Made by a program: the position numbers and the translations under genes
Assembly: GCA_026873275.1 (NCBI GenBank)
Contig: JANTUC010000001.1
Span: forward strand, 2,232,001-2,296,000
Direction: 5' to 3'
Length of the DNA: 64,000 bases
From: Pseudopithomyces maydicus
Lineage: Eukaryota; Ascomycota; Dothideomycetes; Pleosporales; Didymosphaeriaceae
Shown: piece by piece, positions 44,113-54,997 of the stretch
How positions within the stretch are numbered: the first letter of the stretch is position 1
Layout of the letters: every line of letters starts with the position of its first letter
Notes under the pieces: model-generated
Databases searched by the model: none
What the model saw: only the letters and a program-made list of their open reading frames with translations
Told to the model about the DNA's origin: nothing

Positions 44113-44789
44113 GGAAAAGCTGGAGTAAGATCTATGCTTGAGAAAATCGCCGGGGGGACAATCAAGAATACGTCTACAATGAAAAGTACATTGCCTCCAT
44201 TCCAAGATGAACCTCACACTTCTCTTCAACGCGAGTATTTTAGAAAATGGCGTCCGCCAATTCAATGTTTCCGAATATCCGGTAACATTGCATAGAGAAT
44301 AAATAATCATAATAACAACTGTCTTGAATGTTTTCTTTATTGAGTTCAGAGGCTGATCTTCATATCCATCAATCGCAAATCTATGTGGAGAGTAAACGAC
44401 GTACTTGAATCCATAGAAATTTCCCAAAAATTGCAGCTGTATGTTTGAAGAGGGTGAATGCTATAACAATGTTTGGCTGGCCTGAGAATAGAAAGAATCA
44501 CAAAAAAAAACGGAATACGAGTTGTGTTCAGTGTAGAGTTGAAGAGTGTCTGGACATTATCAATATGAAGAGAAGGATGACCTGTGAACAAGAATTCACA
44601 GATTTATCGTCACCGCTGGCATCGGTTACTGGCCGGCAGTGCACCGTTGGGTTATCAATAAAGAAGGCTGACCAGAACACCAGTAATGAGCATTTCCATC
44701 GACAAACAAAACGCATTTGCAAATTCCAGCCAATACACACATATACGGCGAGGATAAATCTCAAGAGTATTACGAGAGGACCCAACTAC
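44113..44789 (+). other. Region between rhodanese gene and small hypothetical gene
   Basis: About 0.7 kb. The frame of the following gene is open back to 44445, but the added 115 residues look random (Lys/Asn/Arg-rich with scattered Cys), so I treat this as noncoding. No RNA gene or repeat seen. Confidence 0.4.
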
Positions 44790-45251
44790 ATGTCGAAGTC
44801 GTCCTCCGGACAATCTACTCCAGAACCCCTCGCATTCCTGCCTCAGTCCCCGAACATAAAAAGATTATCGGCCAACTGGCTCCCAAAATATACGCCACGT
44901 CTGCGCAGTATATGCTCAACCGCCGAAGTCGCTTCAACCCGCTTCCCACCCCCAAAAACTTACAGCTGTGCTGTTTATCACTGCACAGCTATTCTCTTCA
45001 GAGAAAGCTCTCGAGGTAGTGGGCATAGACTATGTAGCAAGCATGATAAAATGCTGCGGGAAAGTTGCAAGCGGGTACACCAAGGATGGTATTGCGAGTA
45101 TGAGAATGCGGTGGGACAAACACCAGTCAACTACGTTGTACACGAGGGTCGGATGTTGTATCCGTCTGAAATCGAATTTGGAGATGGAGAATGGTTAGTT
45201 GTTCGCAAAGAGGGTAGCCCAGATCTTGAAAGATGGGTGGACGATGATTAA
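44790..45251 (+). CDS. Small hypothetical protein with Cys/His cluster
   Basis: I do not recognise this 153-residue protein. ATG 44790 is chosen because the sequence changes there from random-looking to a Ser/Pro-rich start (MSKSSSGQSTPEPLAFLPQS). A possible metal-binding cluster follows: two cysteines five residues apart in SCAVYHC, then LCSKHDKM and SCKRVHQGWYCEYEN. The C-terminus is acidic (EGSPDLERWVDDD). It has no signal peptide or membrane helix. The frame runs back to 44445, so a longer product cannot be excluded. It may be a lineage-specific gene; support is only the open frame and the ordered Cys/His pattern. Confidence 0.45.
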   Translation: MSKSSSGQSTPEPLAFLPQSPNIKRLSANWLPKYTPRLRSICSTAEVASTRFPPPKTYSCAVYHCTAILFRESSRGSGHRLCSKHDKMLRESCKRVHQGWYCEYENAVGQTPVNYVVHEGRMLYPSEIEFGDGEWLVVRKEGSPDLERWVDDD

Positions 45252-45492
45252 TCCAGTGGTGGAGCTCAAAGTAGAACCAACAATGATGTGTTTCTTTACA
45301 TTTTTATGAAGCATCCATCATGTCTATGTTTGAAATTTAATATTTGAGATGAGAATCTATGCATTTCCCTACTGTTTGATTGGGAGAAGCCAGGAAATAT
45401 TTTTTTTAAAAAAAAATGGTGACTGTCTTGTCAAATTCGAATTAAATTTTTTGTTTGCTATACCCAACATCCTGATCCCTAGCATCTATTTC

Positions 45493-46179
45493 TCACGCCT
45501 TCTCTCCATTTGGTACCTTTTCATATGCCTTAACTACCTCCTTCAGCCCTTTTACTCCATCCAACCACGCCTTTATCTTCGGGTACTTCTCCAAATTCAA
45601 ACCCGCAAACTCATACTGGTACACCCAAGGGTAGAAATGCACATCCACTGCACTAATCCTATCCCCTCCGATAATATATTTCCCACCGCTCCGACCTAGC
45701 TGCTCCTCGAGCACACCGAAGCACCGATACGCCTGCTCTTCATACCGCTTCAGCGCGCCCTCCACTTTCTCAGGGTGATAATGTCTGAACCAGTTCACCT
45801 GCCCCATCATAGGCCCGAGAGTGCTGACGAGGAAAAAGATCCACTGGTCGTGCTCCACCCTGCTCTTTTCATCGTCCCGAGGGCCCAAGAGGTTCTTCCC
45901 GCCTTTAGAACCGTCGTCGTAGGTCCGGAGGAGGTAATTGAGGCACGCGCCCGACTCCCACGAAGTAACGGAAGTGTTCGGATCCTCGAGCGCGGGCACG
46001 CGACCGTTGGGGTTGATGGCGGTGAATTTGCTGCCTTTGACGCCGTTGGGGGCGTCGCCGAAGTCCCAGAGCTTGACGGTGTAGGGGAGGGAAAGCAGCT
46101 CGAGGGCGATGGCAACCTTGTAGGGGTTGGGGCCTGTGGTGTGGGCGTGCAAGATGAGAGGCTTGAGTGATGATGTCAT
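45493..46179 (-). CDS. Glutathione S-transferase (Ure2-like)
   Basis: A 228-residue single-exon cytosolic glutathione S-transferase of the fungal Ure2p/GTT group. The N-terminal thioredoxin fold starts LILHAHTTGPNPYKVAIALE and contains the glutathione-binding INPNGRVPALED loop with its cis-Pro, followed by the SWESGACLNYLLRTYD motif, whose Glu-Ser pair binds the gamma-glutamyl group. The all-helical C-terminal domain has QWIFFLVSTLGPMMGQVNWF and the N-capping box region GGDRISAVDVHFYPWVYQYE. Length and motif order are normal for the family. It would conjugate glutathione to electrophiles or have peroxidase activity; the substrate is not readable. No frame break. Confidence 0.93.
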   Translation of the reverse strand: MTSSLKPLILHAHTTGPNPYKVAIALELLSLPYTVKLWDFGDAPNGVKGSKFTAINPNGRVPALEDPNTSVTSWESGACLNYLLRTYDDGSKGGKNLLGPRDDEKSRVEHDQWIFFLVSTLGPMMGQVNWFRHYHPEKVEGALKRYEEQAYRCFGVLEEQLGRSGGKYIIGGDRISAVDVHFYPWVYQYEFAGLNLEKYPKIKAWLDGVKGLKEVVKAYEKVPNGEKA

Positions 46180-46808
46180 TGTGAATAGGATTGCCTCACT
46201 TTGATTTATCTGGTGGTTATAATATTAGTACCGTGGAGGGAACACCTGTGTTGTTATATGTAAAAGCGACATGCAAGACGTGGGGATGATGCGTTATGCC
46301 CATCATGGTTTTACGTCACCGCGGGGCTTCTCACAACCACTACCAGCATTAATAATGTAATTGCTGGAAACTTATCATAGAAGTATGGGGTAACAGCCAT
46401 TTTCGGGGTATTCGGAGTAACGTCGGAGGGCAAGGCATGCGTCGTTTGGGGTAAGTTGGAGACCGAGGGTGATAATTCATTTTCTTCGTCGCCCAACCGT
46501 GCATAGTCGCGCGGAGCAATTTAGGAGGTACATTGTTTTGTTCCGACTCGAGCTCTAAGCCGTTGCTGTTGTTGCAAGATTTCGCGCGTTGTGTCGTTTA
46601 GTGGAACATGTGGGTCATACGCATGAAAATTTGAAGCAAGCGACAACGCAACCCCACAGCAGCTATAGTAGTACTATGCATTACGATGTGTTCTCTGCTA
46701 TATTCTAGACGTTGTCACTTTCGATCTATAGAAAAAAAGCAGGATATGTATCAACTCTGCGGATTTGTGGACATCAAATCACAGAACAACACGTGATTCA
46801 CATCACCT
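46180..46808. other. Intergenic region, GST promoter to tRNA
   Basis: About 0.6 kb between the start of the GST gene (minus) and the tRNA (plus). It is AT-rich. No convincing coding frame or repeat. Confidence 0.5.
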
Positions 46809-46898
46809 GGTTGTGTAGTGTAGCGGTTATCACTCCGGATTCTGATCTCTCTTCAGAAGCGTATTCCGGCAACCCCGGTTCGATTCCGGGCACGACCT
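46809..46898 (+). tRNA. trnQ-CUG: tRNA-Gln (anticodon CTG) with 18-nt intron
   Basis: The acceptor stem is GGTTGTG (46809-46815) against CACGACC (46891-46897), with one T-G wobble and discriminator T at 46898. The D arm is GTGTAGCGGTTATCAC. The anticodon stem is CCGGA (46835-46839) against TCCGG (46865-46869). The loop reads TTCTGA plus T, so the anticodon CTG (46842-46844) decodes CAG. The canonical intron sits one base after the anticodon, at 46846-46863 (18 nt). The T arm CCCGG-TTCGATT-CCGGG is perfect and supplies box B; box A is TAGTGTAGCGG. CCA is not encoded, as expected in a nucleus. Confidence 0.96.
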
Positions 46899-47238
46899 CA
46901 TCTTTTTCTTCCCTTGTCGATTGGCTTGAAACCATTTTTGAATGTTGAACGCAAGCATTCTTTTTTCAACATGTCAGTGAGTAAGCAAGCCCCTCCTCTC
47001 CCTCCTTCGCGGCTCAATAGGGAGGAAGACCCGATTAATTTTTATACTCCCGGAACGTATCACAAAAAGGCAGGGCGTTGGTAGAGTGTTTGAAATGGAA
47101 GAAAACAAGTTTGTCGATCTTGCTGAAGTTCTCTTTTTTCTTTTATATGCACTATTCGCGCGTCCAAATCTATGCATGCAACGAAAAGGGTAATGATAAA
47201 GTGTAGTATCTCTAGAATTCGACTCTTCCTTAACACTA
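46899..47238. other. Intergenic region between tRNA and aminopeptidase gene
   Basis: About 0.34 kb holding the tRNA terminator and the 3' untranslated region of the aminopeptidase (minus strand). Nothing else recognised. Confidence 0.5.
46903..46907 (+). terminator. RNA polymerase III terminator (T5)
   Basis: A run of five T residues four bases past the tRNA 3' end on its coding strand, followed by C and more T residues. This is the usual RNA polymerase III stop. Confidence 0.8.
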
Positions 47239-49537
47239 CTACTTCTTCTCGCCAAGAAGGTCCTTCTCAACCATTTGCCTGGCTATCGTCAGTGCTACTC
47301 ATTTCATATTACGGAGACACGTACCTGCAGATTGGGTGATAAAAATCACGGTTTTCCTCAAATGTTTTCACCGCCAAATCCCTGTCTACCTTCTCCAACA
47401 GCCTGTAAAGCGGCCTGACGTACTTCATGCGCCCAATCTTGCCCAGTAGCTCAGCAGTTGGCTTATAGGTCTCCTCGGCTTTGGCGCGCAATCCAATCGT
47501 GAAGAACCGGCTTGTTACTTCAATGTTCTTCGTAGTTGTGTATCCATATGCCTCGCCTAGAACGTGGACGTCTTCTGGAGAGAAAGATTCCGAGAACCCC
47601 TGCAATCGCTCGAGGAAGACATTGGACTGATTAGCTGTCCAGCCCTCAATATCAGATTTCTTAGGAGTGAACGGGGTATTCTTCTCAATGCGTGCTTGCC
47701 ATTTATCGGCCAGCTCGTAACATGTCTTGACCAATGTGTCATCGAACTTTGGCTTGGTAGGAAAGCCTGGTGCATAGAACAGCTTGTCCCAGTCGAACTC
47801 GCCAAGTAGCTTAGCAGCTTCGCTATCCTCGGCGAAGAAGTTGAGGAGGCACGCTTTAAAATCGTAGCTGTCAAGAGACTTGAACTTGAACGTATCAAAG
47901 TAGTGCGGGATGAATGAGTCCCATTTGTCTTTGCCGAGCAGGAGCTCGAAAGCGTAGAGCGCGTGGAAGCCCTTTTCGTAGGGAATAGAACTGAAAGCAT
48001 CATCAGGGTCTTTGCCCTTCAAATCGACGACCAGCTTGGTGTACTCGTGATCTTCTCCGTATAGCTTGATAGACTCTTCAAGAGCCTTCCAACCAATGAT
48101 GGCGGATAGGTGACGGTGCTCTTCTCCATGGACAAAGCCCGCAATCCTGCGCTCCAAATACGTGGTCCAACCTTCATTGAGCCAAAAGTGCTCCCAGCTT
48201 CCAGCGCTTACCAAATTACCAGACCATGAGTGGGACAGTTCGTGAGCAATGACATCCACGTTCTGCTTGTCACCGGAGATGATTGATGGTGTTGCATAAG
48301 TCCATACAGGGTTCTCCATGCCACCGTAGGGGAAGGAGGGAGGGAGAATGAGGGCATTGTACTGTGTCCACTGGTAAGGCAACTTGACGACGGAATCGAT
48401 TGCCTTCATGAACGGTTCGATCTCGCCTTCAAGCTCGCGCTGGCACTCCAAGAGCTCTTCTGGGCCTGTATTGACAATACTGCGAGGTCCGATAGATGCG
48501 GACGCGATATCTCCACTGGCTACAGCGAATAGATAGCTCGGGATGGGAACTTTTTGTTCAAAGGTGTAGAGCAGAGTTCCGGGCTTGCCGTTCTTTCCTG
48601 CCTCGTAGATGTGAGATCCGGTAGGCAATCCGGAAGCAAGGACGGGAAGAGGAGACCGAAGTTTGAATTCAAATGTCGATTTGACATCGGGGGTATCCTG
48701 GCAAGGGAAGACAGAGCGTGCGTGAATGGCCTGGCATTGTGAGAACATGTATGGATGCTTCTTGTTGGATGTCTGTGCAGGCGTCATCCACTGCAAAGCA
48801 GTGCATTTATCGGTCGTGGAAAGCGTGACTGCGATAGATACGGCCTTGCCTTTTGGCACGCCTTGGTCAAGCGTGACAGTTAGGGAGCACCATAGGGCTC
48901 CAAGCGTTCGCCCACACTCCACTTCGCTTCCTTGCCATAAATCTTCACACTGGTGATATCCAGAAAGCTGATAATGCGTAAGCATGATCTCAGTCCCCTC
49001 GGCCTTCCTTTGGTTGTACACCCGTGACTAAACTACGTATCTGTTGAGCCGTAGATAAGGAAACATACCTTGTATCCAACGTGATCTCACTGGCCTCTCC
49101 ATCGGTCAAACTCTCGAACGTCAACTCGACGCCTCCGCTGAGCACCTTTTTTCGAAATCGATTTCGAAGTCGGCAACCGTGTGCTTCGTTACAAAGTTGT
49201 GGTAATTCGACAACGTGTTCGGATCTCTTGGCGTGTTGATGGTGACATTAGGATCCCCACCTGTGATTTTTGCTGCGGGCGCTTTGTGCATGGTCGAAAG
49301 CAACGCTCTGTTGCGGTTCCAAGCTCCTATGGATATTTTCCGTTTTTGTGGGTTTGGCGATGCAGAGAGGGAGTTTTTGCGACATGCGAGGGTTGAGAGT
49401 GCTGTGAAGTGGGACCGGGAGGAGAAAGCCGCGGCTGGCCGGACTCGTGAGAACGACCACCTGCCAACATAGGCAACATTACGCTGCGGCGCGGGTAGCG
49501 CGATAGCACGTAAGCAACACAGTGTTTGCCCGGCCAT
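47239..49537 (-). CDS. LTA4H: Leukotriene-A4-hydrolase-type M1 aminopeptidase, two frame breaks
   Basis: A bifunctional zinc metallopeptidase of the M1 family (yeast Lap2 type), which removes N-terminal residues and hydrolyses epoxides. Exons are 49537-49069, 48967-47325 and 47278-47239, the last giving QMVEKDLLGEKK. The zinc site is VIAHELSHSWSGNL with the downstream ligand in HFWLNEGWTTYLERR; the exopeptidase motif is FPYGGMENPVWTYATPS. The Met at 49291 gives a cytosolic form of about 635 residues. The Met at 49537 adds an Arg/Ser/Ala-rich extension like a mitochondrial presequence. Two frame breaks occur in conserved sequence: the A run (T on plus strand) 49147-49152, between FEIDFEK and KVLSGGVEL, and the C run 48883-48885, between EPYGAP and LTVTLDQ. 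One added base restores each, and the intron phases then close exactly. I read this as a functional gene with assembly errors. Confidence 0.9.
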
Positions 49538-49915
49538 TGGTTCATAGATACAACAACTCTGCATGGAAGCTCGACTGGACGGGTCTGGAGAAAGCACAGG
49601 GCGTAAGTCGATCATCCCGAGGTCAACAATGTGTCACGAGATCTCCAGTCGACGACGGGGATGTCACTTTGTGCAAAGACAGATGCCAGGCCACTTGATG
49701 CGCCTTGCCTGGAAAACCGATGATATATTCTTGCCCGAAGGTATGCAGTTGATTTTAACTATAGTGCAGCGATAGAGTTTTCCAGGTATATAACCAAATC
49801 AATCCCACGCCTCCAACGCCATAACGCTGCAAGCCCATTCAGAAGATCCAGGTCGATCCAATGCATAGTAGATGGTCCATCCACTTTAGTATATCATGTA
49901 AAGGCGTTTGTGCTT
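49538..49915 (-). other. Intergenic region between same-strand genes
   Basis: About 0.4 kb between the aminopeptidase start and the LysM-gene stop, both minus strand. The aminopeptidase frame stays open to 49615, so the leader may start there. No repeat or RNA gene seen. Confidence 0.5.
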
Positions 49916-51693
49916 TCAATCGTTTTTGCTGCTGCTGCCTTTCGCCCCTCTCGCTCGTAGCACCAAATTGAAGTCAGGCCTTGCGCTCTGGTACTGCTCG
50001 TTTGCAGGCGTTTGCAAATCGCTCCTCCCAGTTCTCCCTCTATATTCCTCGCCTTCGCCTATTCCGAACGCATCGTTTTGCAATTCAATTAGATCACCCA
50101 TATCGCCACCAACGGCTCCAAGCACAGGAACAGCGGAGCGTTTACCCTGTCCAGGGGTGGAAGGTTCTGAGAGTATTTTGGAGGCTTGTGTGCCTACTTT
50201 GCGCATCCATCCTTCGATGGCACCGCCGATCTCCTGAAAATCAATGCCCGCCCCGCCCGATGGTGTAAGGGCGCCAGATCCACCATGATGGACCACCCGA
50301 CCCGAATCTGCATCTAGCAGACTTGGTGCCCACGGAGTGAAGTATTCCTGATCTGGTGGTGGTTCGACACTGGGGAGATGAGCGGCGAATAATTTGTTGA
50401 GTGGGTCTTGACCGGGGCCAGGGCCTCGCACATTCTTGCCCATGGTCCCTACACCTCCAGGTCCATGCAAATGGAAACCAGATGTGCTTCGCTTACGTCC
50501 TCGATATGGCGCGGAGACAGCGGACAAATTGCTCGATGCCCGAGGCCTTGAAATGGGCTGAGTAGGCGAGTTTGCATGTGAATTTGTAGAGGTCGACGAA
50601 CGAGGCAGATCGACGGAAGCTCGGGGAGTAGAGGCATCGGAGAAGACAAGAGACTTCCGTCTGGCGGGGGGAAGAAACCGAGCTCTCTTCGCGGCATGCG
50701 GCCTATCTCGGTAGGCTCCTTGTCGTTGGGAAACAGTACCCAGGAGTCGTGCTTCCAGGGCGGCTCCGAATCGGCGTTGGATACGGAGGGCGAGAGGGCG
50801 GATGAAGAATCAATATCTTTGGGCGCAGACGAGGCCCAGCCGTCTGGCAAGGCATTGGAGTTGGCATGTGATTCATGGTCCCAACTTCCAAGCAGAAGAT
50901 GGTCCTCTTGCGGGGCTCCCGGACCGGCCACGGGGCGCCCTTTGACGCCGCATGCATCTACGGGGAGCACGATGGTCTTCTTGGTCTGCACGCTGTCGTT
51001 GGGCCACATACGGTTGGCCTTGCGAAGCACGGCAGACTGGCAGTTGAACTTGATGGTGATGCCTGCGAGCGTATCCTGCGGCCGCACCTTGTGGATGTAG
51101 ACGAGCGCATCGCGGTCTTCGTTCTCACCAGGAGGTGCTGACGAGGCCATGCGGTCGTCCGAGTTCCGCCTCTTCAAGCGGCCGGCCGAGTCTGCCACCA
51201 GGGTCTGGTCAGCCAGGAGCAGGTCTTTGCGCTTCATGGCGCGAACCATGGCCTCCCGTTCCTCCTGGGTGCCGGCGCCAATGTGCGGAGCAGCGGAGGC
51301 TGAGGGGCCCCATTGCTTCGGCGGGGCGCTGGTCGAGGTGCGGCGGTGCGATGCAAGATAGGGCTTGCGCTTCCTCGGGGTGGTTTGGGACTCGTTCCCC
51401 ATCACGTTGGTGGCCAGGCCCTGCAGCGCCGACCACGAGTTCCCCCAGAACCCGGAGAGGGCCCTCTGGGCGTCGCGGCCCATGCGGAGAGGCGGCGAGT
51501 CGGCGGCGCGTTCGAAGCTGGCATGGTAGCTGGGCGACGAGGCGCGAGAGGCAAAGGGCGGGCGGGATGCGCTGGCCGAGGGCGGGTTCAGGTCATCTTC
51601 AACGGAGATCAAGCGACGTGTCCGCGGGCGCAGGGTCGAGGGCGCAGGTGTCGAGCTGCTCTGGGACGAAGGAGGGCCATTGGCGGGGTTCAT
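49916..51693 (-). CDS. Non-secreted LysM-domain protein, one frame break
   Basis: A protein of about 592 residues with one LysM domain and long disordered flanks. The start at 51693 (MNPANGPPSSQSSS) is preferred to the upstream in-frame Met at 51933, whose added 80 residues look noncoding. No signal peptide or membrane helix is present, so this is an intracellular LysM protein, unlike secreted chitin-binding LysM effectors. The N-terminal 200 residues are Ser/Pro/Arg-rich and include GFWGNSWSALQGLATNVMG. LysM follows as YIHKVRPQDTLAGITIKFNC, then RKANRMWPNDSVQTKKTIVL. After WVLFPNDKEPTEIGRMPRRE and LGFFPP the frame breaks in the C run (G on plus strand) 50666-50671. One extra base continues as ARRKSLVFSDASTPRASVDL into the C-terminal frame, which ends at 49916 with a conserved GGAIEGWMRKVGTQASKIL helix. 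Function unknown. Confidence 0.8.
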
Positions 51694-52102
51694 GGCCTTC
51701 GAGAGCCGGGCGGAGCGGGCGGGAGAGGAGCAGCATAGGACAGGATGCGAGGGCGGGTTGGCGAGGTGCGCATGGCATCCAGCTAGTAGAGCATGCTTCG
51801 GGAGGGTGCAGACGGTCGGACGTTGCTGAAGCAGCCTGCGTGAGCCGACAGTGCCTACGTCGACACTGCCGCCGCTCCGTGCACCCCCAAACCAAGACCG
51901 ACGACCCCGGCTTGGGGCCCCGTTTACGGCCATCAGGGCCCATCACTTGGCTCGCACACACGCTGCATCGGCCCGCGAGACCACTTGCATCCCTGAGGCC
52001 AGATGGCCTGATGGCCTCAACATGGCTTTTGTGTACCTGCCTAGTCATATCTAGATGTGTACAGCAACATTCCTCGCCTGCCCCCGCTGAGCACTCTTCG
52101 CC
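51694..52102 (-). other. Intergenic region between same-strand genes
   Basis: About 0.4 kb upstream of the LysM gene. GC-rich and open in several frames, but without family features; the LysM frame extends to 51933 here. No RNA gene or repeat seen. Confidence 0.45.
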
Positions 52103-53760
52103 TCACCGCCGCGGACTGGAGCTCGTCTGCACGTAGCTCACGCTCTCAAAATCCAGGTCGAACGCATCAATGTCCTCAAACTTCTTCGCCATGGCCTGTA
52201 AGCTTGTAGACGCCCCCTCGTTCGCTACCTCCGTGAGACCAGAGCCTTCCTCCTCGCTCTCTCCGTCTGCCTCGGCCCTGCCCTCGTTTTCCTTGTCAGA
52301 AGACACGGCACGCCCGTACGTCCTGGACCCTCTGGGCGCCCTTGCTTTCTTCCTATCACCACCCGCCTTCTTGGACGCCTTCGAGCTGGCCATTTTCCGA
52401 GCCAGTTGCGCATGGCGACGCGGAGGCATCGAGAGCTCGTCCTCGTCCGAATCGAGAGGACTGCCAGAGTCCGAGTCATCGTAATCTCTGCGCGTCCGCC
52501 GCTTTGGCAGCAGCGCCTGGAGCTTGGCCGTAGAAATGCTTCTGTCCGTTTTTGACTTTTGCTTCCCTTTCACCTGACTTGTATGGTCTGCTTGTGCACC
52601 CTCCTCCGTTGATGCTTCTCGCCTTCTCCGTCGTCTCTGAACCACCGGTGAGCCCTGTAGGTCTTCGATTGCATCTGCCGCATAGTCACTGCTTGACATG
52701 GGTGGGGCCATGGTGTCGCTGTAGGGTTCGGGTTCTGGTTCCGTAGCTGCTTGGTCTTCACTTTCATCGTCATCAACTTCGATGGTGCTCCGCACAACGT
52801 CTGGCAAGCTCGGTGAAGGCGACCGGGATTCCACATCAGGCCCAGAGGGAGGGTCATACGGTGGTGATGACCGCGGTACTTGGACGACCGGGGACAGTTT
52901 GCGTTTGGTACCGCGAGAACTCGAGCTAGATAGATTAACGCCACTATCAGTAGCTCCGTCTTGTCCAGGAGCGGCTTGCTGCTTGGGTAGAGGTGTCGAC
53001 TCGGCATTCGGGTGGACTAGTGAACATTCATGTAAGCTAGGGGCTAGCAATGCTCTTGTTGATGGCACTCACAATCATCCAGATCGTCTGCGTACAGATC
53101 CATATTTTCACCATCGTTGTCCTCCAAATCTGTCGTTTGGTGTACCATACGCAACAAGCTCGGCTGTCTAGCTCTACGCTTGAAATTCGTCAAGGCGAGA
53201 ATCGATCTCTCATGCGCGGGCGTAGCGCCGACTTTGATGGCCGAAGGCGGTCGAGTTCCGTGGGCTGGCGAGTTGGAGTCCAGTGATGTGAAGGACAACA
53301 TATGGTCGCCGAATCCGCTACTATCCCCTTCTTCCATTGTCAGATAACTTGTGTCTTTATGCGCCGAGCCCCGTGTTGCTACCGTCCTGGGTGATTTCTT
53401 GGTTGATGCTTGCTCCGCACTGCCTCTTGACGTTCTCGTTCTTCTCGAGGCGTGTGATGGTGGTGTACGGTGCATGGTGGGCGAGACTGCCGTCTCCATT
53501 TCGCGAGCAGCAGGAAGTGCACCCGTCATGACTGGATATAGGTTGTCTCGGACCTGCGATTGCGATGCCCGTCGCCGGGTACGAGTGGACCTTCCGACGG
53601 ATGCATTAGCATCTTCGCCTGCACTTTCCACGGGCTTGGACTTTGCTGTCTTGCGGGAGGTTGTCTGCTTTTGGGTGGGAATAGAGGGCTCTGCTGGCTG
53701 GGACGGCTTCGCGACGCGTGCCGCCGTCGACGCGACTTTGGTCCGCTTCGGACGCGGCAT
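52103..53760 (-). CDS. Basic, disordered nuclear-type protein, unknown function
   Basis: A 533-residue hydrophilic protein that I cannot assign. Exons are 53760-53073 and 53016-52103, with a GTGAGT donor in GAT-GAT-T and a phase that closes as DDFHPNAEST. The start MPRPKRTKVA is preferred to an upstream Met at 53796, because the basic Pro-rich beginning looks like an AT-hook or nuclear localisation segment. Lys/Arg-rich and Ser-rich stretches alternate with acidic ones (EVDDDESEDQ, DSDEDELS). The ordered-looking patches are SILALTNFKRRARQPSLLRM, near residue 200, and the extreme C-terminal KKFEDIDAFDLDFESVSYV. The first resembles short motifs in chromatin or kinetochore scaffold proteins, but that is only an impression. 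It is divergent from the Nudix gene. Confidence 0.7.
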
Positions 53761-54282
53761 CGTTGGGTAGAGCTGGAGGCAAGTAAGGGCGGGCAAGTGG
53801 TCGATATAGGACTTGTGTGCGCAAGAAACGCTAGCGTGGCAGGTGCGAGATCGATGCCAGTGTGGCAGGCTGAAAGGCGAGGCCGCAGCGGGGATGTTCG
53901 CGATATCTAAACATGACTGCGTGACTTGACGCGCCAGCGTAGTGAGTGCTTGAACGAGATCGACCTAGCCGAGCAAGGATTAGCCGAATGCTTACTTCCG
54001 CGATTTGACACGTGACTTCTAAGGTGCCCAGGTGCTGGTGCCCCCAGTTGAGGTCCTTGCCCGAGCTTTGATACTCCAAGCGAATGATGTCAACATCGGG
54101 AACGAATTGGCCACTGAGCACAATTCGGCTCCGAATCTTGCCTCTTGAAGAAGAATCTCGGTCAATATGATTTCTGCTATGGGGACACTCATCTTGGCGG
54201 CCGTGCACAGATCTGCCGCGGTAATTCAAGGTAGCAGTTTCACGACAGGCAGCAGTATACACAAGTACAGTTCATACGCAAC
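53761..54282. promoter_or_regulatory. Divergent promoter region with GGTGC repeats
   Basis: About 0.5 kb between the basic nuclear-type gene (minus) and the Nudix gene (plus). AAGGTGCCCAGGTGCTGGTGCCCCCAG at 54021-54047 is a cluster of GGTGC units that contains CCAGGTGCT (54028-54036), a 9-base match to the recurrent 10-mer. No TATA element is obvious on either side. Confidence 0.5.
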
Positions 54283-54997
54283 ATGGAAATTCCAGCCACG
54301 ACTACTTCTATCGACTACTCTGGGGGCGTAGACACCATGGCACTGGCACCTTTTGAGTATGACCCGTCGCTGGAGAAATTCAAAGTTTCCGAGCGCGAGT
54401 ACCTGCAGGAGCATCCTGAGTTCACCGCTGTGTGCACCGGCATCGTGGTGTTTGACCAACATGGAAAGATGCTCCTGGTGAAGCGTGCGGCGTCTGAGCA
54501 GGCCTTCCCTGGCTTTTGGGTAAGCTCGCCCAGTCTTGGCTGTGCCGGGTGACCAAAGCAAAAGATCGTCTACTGACGACGAAAAGGAGATTCCCGGTGG
54601 AAAGGTCGACGAGCCTGACGAGTCTCTTCTACATGCTGCAGTCCGTGAGTTGAAGGAAGAAACCGGGCTAGAAGCTACCCGTATCGTCGGTCAGGTGACC
54701 GATATGACATTCGCCATACCGAGACCCAAAGGTCAGGTCGAACTGTGGATGAAGCTCATTTTCGAGATGGAGGTATGGCATTTCGGTGTCGAATGATAGA
54801 GAAGCCAAACTAACCTACCACCTATACAGGTGAAGGGACTAGATGTCAAGTTGGATGCTGCAGAGCACGACGACCATCTCTTTGCATCAGTAGAGCAAGT
54901 CGAGAGTGAGCATGCGGGGGACGTTGTGCTCAGATATATAAGCCCCGACAACAAGCGTGTGAAGCTCGATGCATTTAGGCGACGACAGGGAGCATAG
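54283..54997 (+). CDS. Nudix hydrolase
   Basis: A 196-residue Nudix-fold pyrophosphatase acting on a nucleoside diphosphate linked to another group; the substrate is unknown. Exons 54283-54519, 54587-54772 and 54830-54997 are all joined in phase 0. The Nudix box is GGKVDEPDESLLHAAVRELK followed by EETGL. The spacing from Gly to the first Glu is one residue longer than the consensus G-x5-E, while E-x7-REL-x-EE-x-GL is intact, so metal binding should be kept. The first strand TAVCTGIVVFDQHGKMLLVK and QAFPGFWEIPGG are standard. It has no targeting signal. Nothing in the neighbourhood points to a pathway. Confidence 0.92.

Noticed and set aside
51135..52136. 333-codon plus-strand frame antisense to the LysM gene
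   Set aside because: Arg/Ser/Gly/Trp-rich shadow of the Ser/Pro/Arg-rich LysM protein on the other strand.
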